Shown here: in pieces, positions 20,489 through 29,060 of the stretch | Layout of the letters: each line of letters begins with the position of its first letter | How positions within the stretch are numbered: the first letter of the stretch is position 1 | NCBI RefSeq assembly: GCF_018326005.1 | Contig: NZ_AP021903.1 | Location: 3,319,501-3,383,500 of the forward strand | Length of the DNA stretch: 64,000 nucleotides | Source of the DNA: Pseudomonas sp. Seg1 | Lineage (GTDB): Bacteria; Pseudomonadota; Gammaproteobacteria; Pseudomonadales; Pseudomonadaceae | Direction of reading: 5' to 3' | Made by a program: the position numbers and the translations under genes | Notes under the pieces: generated by a model | Told to the model about the DNA's origin: nothing | The model's input: the letters and a program-made list of their open reading frames with translations, nothing else | Database searches by the model: none

Positions 20489-21505
20489 TCAGACCGCTTC
20501 ATTCAGGATCAATGTGCGGTAATGCCCGGGATTCGATCCCGACCATTTGCGAAACGCCTTGTAGAACGAACTGGCATCGGCAAACCCCAGCCGCGCCGCA
20601 ATCTCGACAAAACTGATCGAAGGCTCCGCCAGCCAGACAATCGCCAGTTCCTTGCGCACGCTGTCCTTGAGTCCTTGATACGTCTGCCCTTCCTCCGCCA
20701 GACGTCGGCGCAACGTCGAGGCGGACATGCACAGTTGTTGCGCCAGTGTTTCGGTTTCCGGCCACCGCTCGGCGGGCAACTGGCGCAAGTCCTGTTTGAT
20801 CCGGCTGGCGAGGCTTTCCGGATCGCGGTACTTCACCAGAATGTTCGCCGGCGCGTGGGCCAGAAAGCGCTTGAGCTCTTCGGCGCTGCGCTTGATCGGC
20901 AGATCGAGACACTCGGCGGAGAAAATCATCCGCGTACGCGGGCGATCAAAGCGCAGGTTCTCCGAGAACATCACCCGATAGTCATCGGTGAAGTCCGGCG
21001 CCGGGCAACGCAGCTCGATGGCGAGAATCGGAATCCGCCGCCCCGCCAGCCAACAGGCCACGCCGTGAACGATCATCCAGTAGGTGAAATAGGTGAAAGC
21101 GCGGCGTGGCTGCGGATCGTCTTCAAGCAGGACGATTTCCGCCAGGCTCTGCTGGTGCACCAGTTGTGCGGGCATTTTTTCCAGCATCAGCGAGAGGAAC
21201 GTCAGCCCCGTGTTCAGGCCGTCGGCCAGCGTCGATTGCGCCATCGCGCTACGGCAGAGGAACGCCAGACTCCCCGACTTGAGCCTGCGCGGGTCCATGC
21301 CGAAGAACTCGTCATCGCCACGCCGGGCCAGCAAACGCCAGAGTCTGGCGTACTGCGAGGCCGGCACCCGGCCATCCTCACGTTGCAACAGCGCCGGATC
21401 GATGCCGACCTTGTTCAAGGCTTCTTCCGTGGCCACGCCCGGGGCACAACTTTGCAGCAGCGCTTCACGCACCAGTTGCACGGCGATGGTGTCTTTTTCC
21501 GACAT
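20489..21505 (-). CDS. AraC-family transcriptional regulator
   Basis: Regulator of 338 residues. The N-terminal two thirds match the arabinose-operon-regulator-like ligand domain found in OruR/ArgR-like AraC proteins. The C-terminal 100 residues hold two helix-turn-helices, the first ETLAQQLCMSASTLRRRLAEEG and the second ISFVEIAARLGFADASSFYKAFRKW, each read in pieces below the 20-residue limit. The ATG at 21505 begins MSEKDTIAVQ, and the longer open frame reaches into a REPIN and is not conserved. It lies directly upstream of the acyl-CoA synthetase operon on the same strand, 247 bases away, so it is the obvious candidate activator of that operon. Confidence 0.88.
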   Translation of the reverse strand: MSEKDTIAVQLVREALLQSCAPGVATEEALNKVGIDPALLQREDGRVPASQYARLWRLLARRGDDEFFGMDPRRLKSGSLAFLCRSAMAQSTLADGLNTGLTFLSLMLEKMPAQLVHQQSLAEIVLLEDDPQPRRAFTYFTYWMIVHGVACWLAGRRIPILAIELRCPAPDFTDDYRVMFSENLRFDRPRTRMIFSAECLDLPIKRSAEELKRFLAHAPANILVKYRDPESLASRIKQDLRQLPAERWPETETLAQQLCMSASTLRRRLAEEGQTYQGLKDSVRKELAIVWLAEPSISFVEIAARLGFADASSFYKAFRKWSGSNPGHYRTLILNEAV

Positions 21506-21577
21506 GGAACTCGCTGAACCTTGTTGTTTTTGAATGACCGGCATCTTACCGCAGGACATGAATTCAACACGAACCCC

Positions 21578-21668
21578 CTGTAGGAGTGAGCCTGCTCGCG
21601 ATGGCGGCGGGTCAGAAAAATATGCGCTGACTGACACGACGCCATCGCGAGCAGGCTCACTCCTACAG
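21578..21668 (-). repeat. REPIN-type paired repeat (GTGAGCCTGCTCGCGA family)
   Basis: Arms CTGTAGGAGTGAGCCTGCTC and complement, in the divergent space between the AraC regulator and the iron-uptake operon. The core differs from the other copies in the window (TAGGAGTGAGC instead of GGGAGC). Confidence 0.85.
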
Positions 21669-21723
21669 GGATCTATGTGAGGCAAAAATTGAGGTTGTTC
21701 AGCTTGCGTTCAGGTTTATGTCA

Positions 21724-21753
21724 ATGATTGTCATGTGAGAATGAGTGTCATTA
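21724..21753 (+). promoter_or_regulatory. Tandem Fur-box-like sites upstream of efeU
   Basis: GAGAATGAGTGTCATTA at 21737-21753 matches 14 of the first 17 positions of the Fur consensus GATAATGATAATCATTATC if T/G-type mismatches at positions 3, 9 and 10-11 are counted individually (14 of 19 over the full site). A second copy of the core, ATGATTGTCAT at 21724-21734, lies 17 bases upstream of ATGAGTGTCAT at 21741-21751. It sits 44 bases before the efeU start, where an iron-responsive repressor would block transcription. Confidence 0.7.
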
Positions 21754-21754
21754 T

Positions 21755-21769
21755 GTTACAACTTGTAAC
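21755..21769 (+). promoter_or_regulatory. 15-base perfect palindrome next to the Fur box
   Basis: GTTACAACTTGTAAC is a perfect 7-1-7 palindrome beginning 2 bases after the Fur-like site and ending 27 bases before the efeU ATG. It is not part of the Fur consensus, so it may be the site of a second regulator. None is identified here. Confidence 0.45.
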
Positions 21770-21796
21770 CTATTCGAATGACTTATTGGATGCCGA

Positions 21797-22636
21797 ATGC
21801 TCGTCCCCTTTCTGATCATGCTGCGCGAAGGCATTGAAGCCGCGCTGATCGTTGGCATCATCGCCAGCTACCTGCAACAGACCGGCCGTGGCCAATGGAT
21901 GCCCGCCGTGTGGATCGGCGTGTTTCTCGCCGCTGCGCTGGCCCTGCTGGTCGGTGGTGGCCTGGAACTGGTCAGCGCCGAATTCCCGCAAAAGCAGCAG
22001 GAGCTGTTCGAAGGCGTGGTCGGGCTGGTGGCCGTGGGCATTCTCAGCTCGATGGTGTTCTGGATGCGCAAGGTGGCGCGCTCGATCAAGCATTCGCTGC
22101 AAGCTTCGCTGGATCAGGCGCTGACCTCTTCGAAACACCAAGTGATTGCCTTGATCGCCATGGTCTTCTTCGCCGTCGCTCGCGAAGGACTGGAAACGGT
22201 GTTCTTCCTGCTCGCGGTGTTCCAGCAAAGCGAAGGCCCGGGCGCGCCGATCGGTGCCCTGCTCGGCCTGATTCTGGCGATCATCGTGGGTTTCCTGATC
22301 TACACCGGCAGCATGCGCCTCAATCTTTCGGCGTTCTTCAAGTGGACCGGGCTGTTCATTCTGGTGGTGGCCGCCGGGATTCTCGCCAACTCGGTGCAGG
22401 CCCTGCATGAAGCCGGCCTGTGGAATCACCTGCAAACCGTGCTGTTCGACTTCAGTGCGACGCTGCCGATGGATGGCCCGCTCGGCTCGGTGCTGGCCGG
22501 CATGTTCGGTTATCAGGACGCGCCGACCGTCAGCACCCTCGGGGCGTATCTGATTTATCTGCTGGTGGCGCTGGGGATGTTTTTCTACCCGGCGCCCAAA
22601 CCAGCCGCGCAATCGTCTTCCGTTTCCAGCCAATAA
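21797..22636 (+). CDS. efeU: EfeU/FTR1-family ferrous iron permease
   Basis: Cytoplasmic-membrane iron permease of 279 residues with seven predicted helices. It has the two iron-binding REGxE motifs of the FTR1 family: REGIE at 10-14 in helix 1 and REGLE at 129-133 in helix 4. It takes up iron delivered by the periplasmic partners encoded next. The upstream region holds Fur-box-like sequence, so iron repression is likely. The next gene (efeO) starts 8 bases after the stop, so the genes form an operon. Confidence 0.93.
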   Translation: MLVPFLIMLREGIEAALIVGIIASYLQQTGRGQWMPAVWIGVFLAAALALLVGGGLELVSAEFPQKQQELFEGVVGLVAVGILSSMVFWMRKVARSIKHSLQASLDQALTSSKHQVIALIAMVFFAVAREGLETVFFLLAVFQQSEGPGAPIGALLGLILAIIVGFLIYTGSMRLNLSAFFKWTGLFILVVAAGILANSVQALHEAGLWNHLQTVLFDFSATLPMDGPLGSVLAGMFGYQDAPTVSTLGAYLIYLLVALGMFFYPAPKPAAQSSSVSSQ

Positions 22637-22644
22637 GGGCACCC

Positions 22645-23844
22645 ATGTCAAAGCCTAATACCCCTCAGGCCTCCCCTCCCCGCGCCTTGCGCTGGGCGGT
22701 GGCCGGTTCGGTGGTCGTGATGATCGCCGCCGGTGGCCTGTTCTACTACGCCTCGAAAATGGCCGCGGCCAAGCGTCAGCTCAACCATGACGAAGTAGTG
22801 GTCAACATTCATCCGGGCAGTTGCGAGCCAAACGCGCTGACGGTGCCGGCCGGCCGCGCCAGTTTCCGCATCGTCAACCGCTCCGACCGCGCCGTGGAAT
22901 GGGAAATCCTCGACGGCGTGCTGGTGGTCGAAGAACGCGAAAACATTGCGCCGGGCCTGAGCCAGGTGATCAACGCCAACCTGCAACCCGGCGACTACGC
23001 GATCACCTGCGGCCTGCTGAGCAACCCGCGTGGCACCTTGCATGTGACGCCGACGGCCGCGTCCGATGCGGCTGCCAAGGCCAAGCCGTCGATGGTTGCC
23101 TTTGTCGGGCCGTTGTCGGAGTTCCGCGTGTATCTGGCCAGTCAGGGCAGCGCGCTGATCAAAGCCGTGACCGCACTGGATCAGGCAATTGCCAGCGGCG
23201 ACCTCAGTCAGGCGCAGGCGTTGTACCTGCCGGCGCGTGCTGCCTATCAACGTCTGGCCCCGGCCGCGCAACGTCTGGCGGAACTGGACAACAGCATCAA
23301 CGCCCGTGCCGATTACTTCGAGAAGCGCGAGCAGGATCCAGCCTTTGTCGGCTTCCACCGCCTCGAGTACGCGTTGTTCCAGCAACGCAAACTCGACGAA
23401 CTTGCCCCCGTTTCCCAGCGTTTGCTGAGCGACGTCACCACGCTCAAACAGCAACTGCTCGCGCAGACGCTGCCACCGGAGCAACTGGTCAACATTATCG
23501 TGCGCAACCTCAACACCCTGGCCGACGTCCGCGCCGCCAGCGGTGAAGAAGAACGCTACAGCCACGGCGACCTCAATGGTTTCGCCGCCAACCTGGAAAC
23601 CGCACACAAAGTCGTCGATTTGCTGCGGCCGATGCTGAGCAAATCCGCCGCCGACCTGTTGCCGAAAATCGATCAGGCATTGGCCGACTTCGACACCCAA
23701 CTGAACAGCTTCAAGGTCAAGGACGGCTACGCCACTTACGACACTGTCAGTGGCGAACAACGCAAGCAGATCGCCGACAAGGCTCAGGCCCTCGCCGACG
23801 CACTTGATGGCATCGATCCAGCCCTCGGCCTCTCCGGCCTGTAA
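22645..23844 (+). CDS. efeO: EfeO, cupredoxin-imelysin iron-uptake protein
   Basis: Periplasmic protein of 399 residues. Residues 17-43 form an uncleaved-looking membrane anchor. About 50-140 form the EfeO cupredoxin-like domain with cysteines in PGSCEPN and [11 protein letters not shown]. From about 145 comes the peptidase-M75/imelysin domain with the iron-site HxxE motif in [10 protein letters not shown]. It is thought to bind periplasmic iron and pass it to EfeU. The ATG at 22645 follows AAGGG; the longer open frame starts within efeU and lacks conserved sequence. The next gene begins 17 bases later. Confidence 0.92.
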   Translation: MSKPNTPQASPPRALRWAVAGSVVVMIAAGGLFYYASKMAAAKRQLNHDEVVVNIHPGSCEPNALTVPAGRASFRIVNRSDRAVEWEILDGVLVVEERENIAPGLSQVINANLQPGDYAITCGLLSNPRGTLHVTPTAASDAAAKAKPSMVAFVGPLSEFRVYLASQGSALIKAVTALDQAIASGDLSQAQALYLPARAAYQRLAPAAQRLAELDNSINARADYFEKREQDPAFVGFHRLEYALFQQRKLDELAPVSQRLLSDVTTLKQQLLAQTLPPEQLVNIIVRNLNTLADVRAASGEEERYSHGDLNGFAANLETAHKVVDLLRPMLSKSAADLLPKIDQALADFDTQLNSFKVKDGYATYDTVSGEQRKQIADKAQALADALDGIDPALGLSGL

Positions 23845-23861
23845 GCAGAAGACGAGTACCG

Positions 23862-25160
23862 ATGAAAGATTCCGAACAACTCAACCTGCAACGTCGCCGC
23901 GTCCTGCTGGGCATGGGCGCTGCCGGCGTCGCCCTCGCCGGTTCGGCTCTGAGCTGCCCGGCCATGGCGGCTGCACCTGCGCAAGTCACTGAAGCGCCGA
24001 GCAGCGACAAGACCGAAGACCGCCACGATTACCACGGTTTGCATCAGACCGGCATCGTCACCCCGCGCCCGGCCTCCGGGATGTTCGTGTCCTTCGACGT
24101 GCTGGCCAGTGATCGCGAAGACCTTGAGCGGCTGTTCCGCACGCTGAACGAACGCATCGCCTTCCTGATGAAGGGCGGCCCGGTGGCGCAGATCGATCCG
24201 AAACTGCCACCGCCGGATTCCGGCATCCTCGGCCCGGTGGTCACCCCGGACAACCTGACGATCACCGTGTCGGTGGGCGAATCGCTGTTCGACGAGCGCT
24301 TCGGCCTGGCCGAGGCCAAACCGAAACGCCTGCAACGCATGGTCGGTTTTCCCAACGATGCGCTGGAAGCCGATTGCTGCCACGGTGACTTGAGCTTGCA
24401 GTTCTGCTCCAACACTGCCGACACCAACATTCACGCCCTGCGCGACATCGTCAAGAACCTGCCGGACCTGCTGCTGGTGCGCTGGAAACAGGAAGGCAGT
24501 GTGCCGCCGCAAGCCCCGGCCAAACCCGGTGTGCCGGCGCAGTCTGCACGCAACTTTCTCGGTTTCCGTGATGGCTCGGCCAACCCCGACTCCAACGACG
24601 CCAAAGCCATGGATCGCCTCGTCTGGGTACAACCCGGCAGCGACGAACCGGCCTGGGCGGCGCACGGCAGTTATCAAGCGGTGCGGATCATCCGCAATTT
24701 CGTCGAACGCTGGGACCGCACGCCGTTGCAGGAACAGGAAAGCATCCTCGGCCGGGTCAAGACCACTGGCGCGCCAATCGGCGGAAGCCATGAAAGTGAA
24801 GTCCCGGACTACAGCAAAGACCCGGCCGGCAAGCTGACCAAGCTCGACGCGCATATTCGCCTGGCCAACCCGCGCACCGCCGAGACTCAGGCCAATATGA
24901 TCCTGCGTCGGCCATTCAACTACTCCAACGGCGTCAACAAGAACGGCCAGCTCGACATGGGGCTGCTGTTCATCTGCTACCAGGCTGACCTGGAAAAAGG
25001 CTTCATCACCGTGCAGACCCGCCTCAACGGCGAGCCGCTTGAGGAATACCTCAAGCCGGTCGGCGGCGGGTACTTCTTCACCCTGCCGGGTGTCACGGGC
25101 GACAAGGACTTCATCGGTCGCTCGCTGCTCAATGCCACACAACCGAAAACAGCTGCATAA
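23862..25160 (+). CDS. efeB: EfeB, Dyp-type haem peroxidase / deferrochelatase
   Basis: Haem-containing Dyp-type peroxidase of 432 residues, exported folded by the Tat system: the N-terminus carries RRRVLLG (residues 11-17) followed by a hydrophobic stretch and an AMAA-type cleavage site. The family GxxDG motif is GFRDGSANP, with downstream [10 protein letters not shown] and the arginine-bearing [10 protein letters not shown] near the haem. It probably oxidises Fe(II) or releases iron from haem in the periplasm for EfeO/EfeU. It sits between efeO and the second imelysin gene, 27 bases before the latter. Confidence 0.94.
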   Translation: MKDSEQLNLQRRRVLLGMGAAGVALAGSALSCPAMAAAPAQVTEAPSSDKTEDRHDYHGLHQTGIVTPRPASGMFVSFDVLASDREDLERLFRTLNERIAFLMKGGPVAQIDPKLPPPDSGILGPVVTPDNLTITVSVGESLFDERFGLAEAKPKRLQRMVGFPNDALEADCCHGDLSLQFCSNTADTNIHALRDIVKNLPDLLLVRWKQEGSVPPQAPAKPGVPAQSARNFLGFRDGSANPDSNDAKAMDRLVWVQPGSDEPAWAAHGSYQAVRIIRNFVERWDRTPLQEQESILGRVKTTGAPIGGSHESEVPDYSKDPAGKLTKLDAHIRLANPRTAETQANMILRRPFNYSNGVNKNGQLDMGLLFICYQADLEKGFITVQTRLNGEPLEEYLKPVGGGYFFTLPGVTGDKDFIGRSLLNATQPKTAA

Positions 25161-25187
25161 AACAATCCCGACACTGGAGCCGCCCCC

Positions 25188-26012
25188 ATGAAAAAAACGC
25201 CACTCGCGTTATTGCTGACCTTTGGTTTGCTCAACACCCCGCTGTCAGCGTTCGCCGCGACAGCACCGCTGGATCTGGTCGGGCCGGTTTCGGACTACAA
25301 GATTTACGTCACCGAACAGCTCGATGAACTGGCCAGCCACACCCAGCAATTCACCGACGCGGTGAAGAAAGGTGATCTGGCCACCGCACAAAAACTCTAC
25401 GCACCGACCCGCGTGTATTACGAGTCGATCGAGCCGATTGCCGAACTGTTCAGTGACCTCGATGCGTCCATCGACTCCCGTGTCGACGACCACGAGAAAG
25501 GCGTGAAAGCAGACGACTTCACTGGCTTCCACCGCATCGAATATTCGCTGTTCTCGGAGAAAAGCACCCAGGGTCTGGACACACTGGCGGACGGTTTGAA
25601 CAAAGACGTCAAGGACCTGCAAACCCGCGTGGCCGGCCTGACCTTCCCGCCCGAGAAAGTCGTCGGCGGTGCGGCTGCGCTGCTGGAAGAAGTCGCCGCG
25701 ACCAAGATTTCCGGTGAAGAAGACCGTTACAGCCACACCGACCTGTACGACTTCCAGGGCAACATCGACGGCGCGAAGAAAATCGTCGACCTGTTCCGTC
25801 CGCAGATCGAGAAGCAGGACAAGGCTTTCGTAGCGAAAGTGGACAAGAACTTTGCCACCGTCGACAAGATTCTGGCCAAGTACAAGACCAAGGACGGGGG
25901 TTTCGAGACGTATGACAAGGTCAAGGATAACGACCGCAAGGCGCTGGTTGGCCCGGTCAATACACTGGCGGAAGACTTGTCCACGTTGCGTGGCAAGTTG
26001 GGTCTGAATTAA
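25188..26012 (+). CDS. efeM: EfeM, stand-alone imelysin (peptidase M75) protein
   Basis: Secreted protein of 274 residues with a clear signal peptide (MKKTPLALLLTFGLLNTPLS, then AFA cleavage). The rest is one imelysin domain with the HxxE motif in GFHRIEYSLF and GEEDRYSHTDL. It is similar to the C-terminal domain of the upstream EfeO but lacks the cupredoxin domain, so the operon has two paralogous iron-binding imelysins. Such short forms are called EfeM in Pseudomonas. The exact division of labour with EfeO is not known. Confidence 0.85.
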   Translation: MKKTPLALLLTFGLLNTPLSAFAATAPLDLVGPVSDYKIYVTEQLDELASHTQQFTDAVKKGDLATAQKLYAPTRVYYESIEPIAELFSDLDASIDSRVDDHEKGVKADDFTGFHRIEYSLFSEKSTQGLDTLADGLNKDVKDLQTRVAGLTFPPEKVVGGAAALLEEVAATKISGEEDRYSHTDLYDFQGNIDGAKKIVDLFRPQIEKQDKAFVAKVDKNFATVDKILAKYKTKDGGFETYDKVKDNDRKALVGPVNTLAEDLSTLRGKLGLN

Positions 26013-26038
26013 GGTTTTTTAGCGTCTGTTAAGGCCCC

Positions 26039-26128
26039 ATCGCTGGCAAGCCAGCTCCCACAGTTTTTTGGTGTACACAACATATGTGAACGACCGAAAA
26101 CCCTGTGGGAGCTGGCTTGCCAGCGATG
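26039..26128 (+). repeat. REPIN-type paired repeat (GCTGGCAAGCCAGC family)
   Basis: Arms CATCGCTGGCAAGCCAGCTC and complement with a spacer of about 40 bases, between the convergent efe operon and the phosphatidylserine synthase gene. It ends 15 bases before the pssA stop. Confidence 0.85.
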
Positions 26129-26143
26129 GCATTTTCAGCCTTC

Positions 26144-27487
26144 TTACAAAATCCGGTAGAGCAGCCGCTCGATCCGCACCCGACTCACGCGCTTGAGAAA
26201 CTTGGCCACGCCCGCCGGGTATTCAGGCAACGTCTCCAGAGTATTAAAACTCTCGATCCGCGTGGTATGGCGGAAAATCTCCTCCAGCTCCTTCGCCCGC
26301 GGTTCCAGCCATTCCCCTTTCGGGTCATCAATCAGTAGCGCGTTTTCCAGATCCAGGCGGAATGCCCGTGGATTGAGGTTATTGCCGGTCAGCAGCGTGT
26401 AGCGCTGATCGATCCACATGCCCTTGAGGTGATAGGTGTTGTCGCCATCACGCCACAGGTGCAGATTCAACTGGCCGCTGTCGATGTTGCGCTGATGCCG
26501 TTTGGCGAAGCGGCGCAGGCTGATCTCGTACAGGTACGGCAACGCCGCGATCACCTTGAACGGCTCGCTCGGCGGAATGTAGAAATCGTTGGCGGTCTTG
26601 TCGCCGACCACGATGTCGATCTTCACGCCACGGGCCAGGGCGCGGTTGACCTCGCGGATCACACCCAGCGGCAGGTTGAAGTACGGTGTGCAAATGGTCA
26701 GTTGTTTTTGCGCGCTGGCGATCAGTTCGAGAATCGCCCGGTTCAACGGGTTGTTCTTGCCCACGCCGAGCAATGGGCTGACCGACAGGCCGTCTCTGGC
26801 CGTGCTGCCGTTGGCGGTGTCGTAAGTCGCGTATTTGAGGCGGCTGCGCAGATCGCCGATGTCGTTACGCAGGCTGCGCGTGGTCGGCAGATTGGGCAGG
26901 TCGAGGCGATGCACGGCTTTCGATTCGATCAGGCCGTGCTTGACCAGGTGATGCATCGAATCCGCCAGTTCGCGGCTTTGCAGGACGTGATAGCGGTCGA
27001 AACGGTACTTGTCGAACTTGTGCAGGTAGACGTTGTTCAGGCTCGCGCCGCTGTACACCACGCAATCGTCGATCACGAAGCCCTTCAAATGCAGCACGCC
27101 GAACAGTTCGCGGGTCTGCACCGGCACGCCGTAGACCGGCACCTCACTCTGGTGAGTGCGGGTCATTTCCTGATACCACGCCGAATTGCCCGGTTGCTTG
27201 CCGGCACCGATCAGCCCGCGCTGTGCGCGCAACCAATCGACCACCACAGCGATTTCCAGCTCGGGACGCTTGAGTTTGGCGGCGTGCAAGGCATCGAGGA
27301 TTTCCTGACCGGCTTCGTCTTGCTGCAGATACAGCGCGACGATGTAGATGCGCTGGGTCGCCGTGGCGATTTTCTCCAGCAGGCAACGACGGAACTCGGC
27401 GGCGCCGGACAGAATGGTCACGGCCTCGGCGGTCAGCGGAAAGCTGCGCAGTTTAGGCAGCAGAGAACGTTTGAAAAGCAACGGCAT
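26144..27487 (-). CDS. pssA: CDP-diacylglycerol-serine O-phosphatidyltransferase (PLD type)
   Basis: Phospholipase-D superfamily enzyme of 447 residues, near the length of E. coli PssA (451). Two HKD motifs are visible: H133-x-K135 with D140 in VLHLKGFVIDD, and YHLKGMWIDQ near residue 360 followed by LTGNNLNPRAF. It makes phosphatidylserine from CDP-diacylglycerol and serine, the route to phosphatidylethanolamine. The ATG at 27487 gives the standard N-terminus MPLLFKR; the open frame continues upstream through a REPIN and was rejected. Other PLD-family activities cannot be fully excluded. Confidence 0.82.
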   Translation of the reverse strand: MPLLFKRSLLPKLRSFPLTAEAVTILSGAAEFRRCLLEKIATATQRIYIVALYLQQDEAGQEILDALHAAKLKRPELEIAVVVDWLRAQRGLIGAGKQPGNSAWYQEMTRTHQSEVPVYGVPVQTRELFGVLHLKGFVIDDCVVYSGASLNNVYLHKFDKYRFDRYHVLQSRELADSMHHLVKHGLIESKAVHRLDLPNLPTTRSLRNDIGDLRSRLKYATYDTANGSTARDGLSVSPLLGVGKNNPLNRAILELIASAQKQLTICTPYFNLPLGVIREVNRALARGVKIDIVVGDKTANDFYIPPSEPFKVIAALPYLYEISLRRFAKRHQRNIDSGQLNLHLWRDGDNTYHLKGMWIDQRYTLLTGNNLNPRAFRLDLENALLIDDPKGEWLEPRAKELEEIFRHTTRIESFNTLETLPEYPAGVAKFLKRVSRVRIERLLYRIL

Positions 27488-27572
27488 AGGGCTCGCAATG
27501 GGTCGAATCCGGAGAACCCGAGAGCTTACACCATCGCTTCCTTCGGGTCTTGTTAGTGTCTGTAATGAGCTA

Positions 27573-27640
27573 TTCGCGGGCAGGCTCGCTCGCACATTTG
27601 AAATGCGTTCCCCTTTGGGAGCGAGCCTGCTCGCGAAAGC
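27573..27640 (+). repeat. REPIN-type paired repeat (GCAGGCTCGC family)
   Basis: Arms TTCGCGGGCAGGCTCGCTCG and GGGAGCGAGCCTGCTCGCGA, with about 22 bases between, in the divergent space between pssA and the TetR regulator. It ends only 18 bases before the -35-like element of the latter. Confidence 0.82.
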
Positions 27641-27657
27641 CATTTCAAAATCAACGC

Positions 27658-27686
27658 TTGACCAAGGAGAACGATCGTTCTACTGT
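27658..27686 (+). promoter_or_regulatory. Promoter-like element with TetR-type operator in the spacer
   Basis: TTGACC (27658-27663) and TACTGT (27681-27686) are spaced 17 bases. The spacer contains GAACGATCGTTC at 27669-27680, a perfect 12-base palindrome. Placing a palindrome between -35 and -10 is a classic self-repression arrangement for TetR regulators. The -10 is weak (3 of 6). Confidence 0.5.
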
Positions 27687-27693
27687 TCGCCAC

Positions 27694-28257
27694 ATGAACG
27701 AAATCACTGACACCTCGACCCGCGACATCATTCTGGATGTCACCGAAAAGTTGATCTACAAAAGTGGCATCGCGGCCACCGGCATGGATCTTCTGGTGAA
27801 AACCGCCGGCGTCTCCAGAAAAAGCATCTACCGCTACTTCGCCAACAAGGAGGAGCTGACCGTCGCCGCCCTGCAACGCCGCGACGTACGCTGGATGCAC
27901 TGGTACCGAAGCGCTGTCGGTCAGGCCGAAACCCCGGCCGATCGCCTGCTCAACCTGTTCACTGTACTCAAGGGCTGGTTTGCCTCGGAAGGTTTCCGTG
28001 GCTGTGCCTTCATCAACACCAGCGGCGAAACCGGTGATCCCCAGGACCCGGTGCGCCAGGTCGCCAAAGACCATAAACAGAAGCTGCTCGACTACGTGTG
28101 CGAGCTGTGTACCGAACATGGTGCCGAGGATCCGCAACTGCTGGCCAAGCAATTGCTGATCCTGATTGACGGTGCCATTACCGTAGCGCTTGTGATGGGT
28201 GATCACAGTGCCGCCGATAATGCGCAATGCATGGCGCGAAAGTTATTGGACCTGTAA
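27694..28257 (+). CDS. TetR/AcrR-family transcriptional repressor
   Basis: Regulator of 187 residues. Residues 6-50 form the TetR DNA-binding domain (TRDIILDVTEKLIYKSGIAA, then LVKTAGVSRKSIYRYFANKE), where IYRYFANKEEL is the family signature. The C-terminal half is a ligand domain (YbiH/AefR-like), with TSGETGDPQDP and a C-terminal helix pair. ATG 27694 is chosen at the domain edge; there is no ribosome site at normal distance (an AAGGAG lies 24 bases upstream), so a leaderless message is possible. It is followed after 55 bases by the NTF2-like gene, which it may control together with itself. Confidence 0.87.
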   Translation: MNEITDTSTRDIILDVTEKLIYKSGIAATGMDLLVKTAGVSRKSIYRYFANKEELTVAALQRRDVRWMHWYRSAVGQAETPADRLLNLFTVLKGWFASEGFRGCAFINTSGETGDPQDPVRQVAKDHKQKLLDYVCELCTEHGAEDPQLLAKQLLILIDGAITVALVMGDHSAADNAQCMARKLLDL

Positions 28258-28312
28258 CGCCTAAGTAAGCCTGACCCGTTGTTTAAACGTTAAATCTTTC
28301 GGGAGACTGAAT

Positions 28313-28792
28313 ATGTCTACTGCAGCCCAGGTACGTCCGCCATTACCCCCCTTCAACCGTGAATCCGCCATCGAGAAAGTTCGGCTGGCCGAGGACGGCT
28401 GGAACTCCCGCGATCCGGAAAGGGTATCGCTGGCCTACACCCTCGACACCAAATGGCGCAACCGCGCCGAGTTCGCCAACAACCGAGAAGAAGCCAAAGC
28501 CTTCCTGACCCGCAAGTGGGCCAAGGAGCTGGATTACCGCTTGATCAAGGAACTCTGGGCTTACTCCGATACCCGTATCGCCGTGCGTTATGCGTATGAA
28601 TGGCACGACGATTCGGGTAACTGGTTTCGCTCTTATGGCAACGAAAACTGGGACTTCGACGACAACGGTCTGATGTTCCAGCGCTACGCCTGCATCAACG
28701 ACATGCCGATCAAGGAAAGCGAACGCAAGTTCCACTGGCCGCTGGGCCGACGCCCGGATGATCACCCGGGGCTGTCCGACTTGGGTCTGTAA
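28313..28792 (+). CDS. DUF1348 / NTF2-like small protein
   Basis: Protein of 159 residues of the DUF1348 (nuclear transport factor 2-like) family. [40 protein letters not shown] and [20 protein letters not shown] are typical. The fold is a cone-shaped alpha-beta barrel used by many enzymes and binding proteins; no catalytic function is established. GGGAGA precedes the ATG. It follows the TetR gene on the same strand, with no recognisable terminator between them. Confidence 0.85.
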   Translation: MSTAAQVRPPLPPFNRESAIEKVRLAEDGWNSRDPERVSLAYTLDTKWRNRAEFANNREEAKAFLTRKWAKELDYRLIKELWAYSDTRIAVRYAYEWHDDSGNWFRSYGNENWDFDDNGLMFQRYACINDMPIKESERKFHWPLGRRPDDHPGLSDLGL

Positions 28793-28810
28793 TCTCTTAC
28801 AGATGCAAAA

Positions 28811-28900
28811 GGCGGGAGCGGGCTTGTTCGCGAAAGTGCTGTGTCAGCGCAGTAGATAGCAACTGACGTGGCGCCTTCGCGGGCAAGCCCGCTCCCACAG
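28811..28900 (+). repeat. REPIN-type paired repeat (GCGGGCAAGCCCGC family)
   Basis: Arms GGGAGCGGGCTTGTTCGCGA and TTCGCGGGCAAGCCCGCTCC, in the gap between the DUF1348 gene and the SDR gene. One arm carries TGTT in place of TGCC. Confidence 0.85.
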
Positions 28901-29060
28901 TGTTCGGGGTGTTCAGCCCACTGTGGCATTGCGCTTTAGCCTCCCGTTCGCGCACCCATCGATTTTTCTACTCCTGTTGGCCATCGCAAATCCGATCGAA
29001 CTCACGGCAAACGACCCGGGTCAACCGCCCATACCTGCCATGAGCTCCCGGAGACCGACG

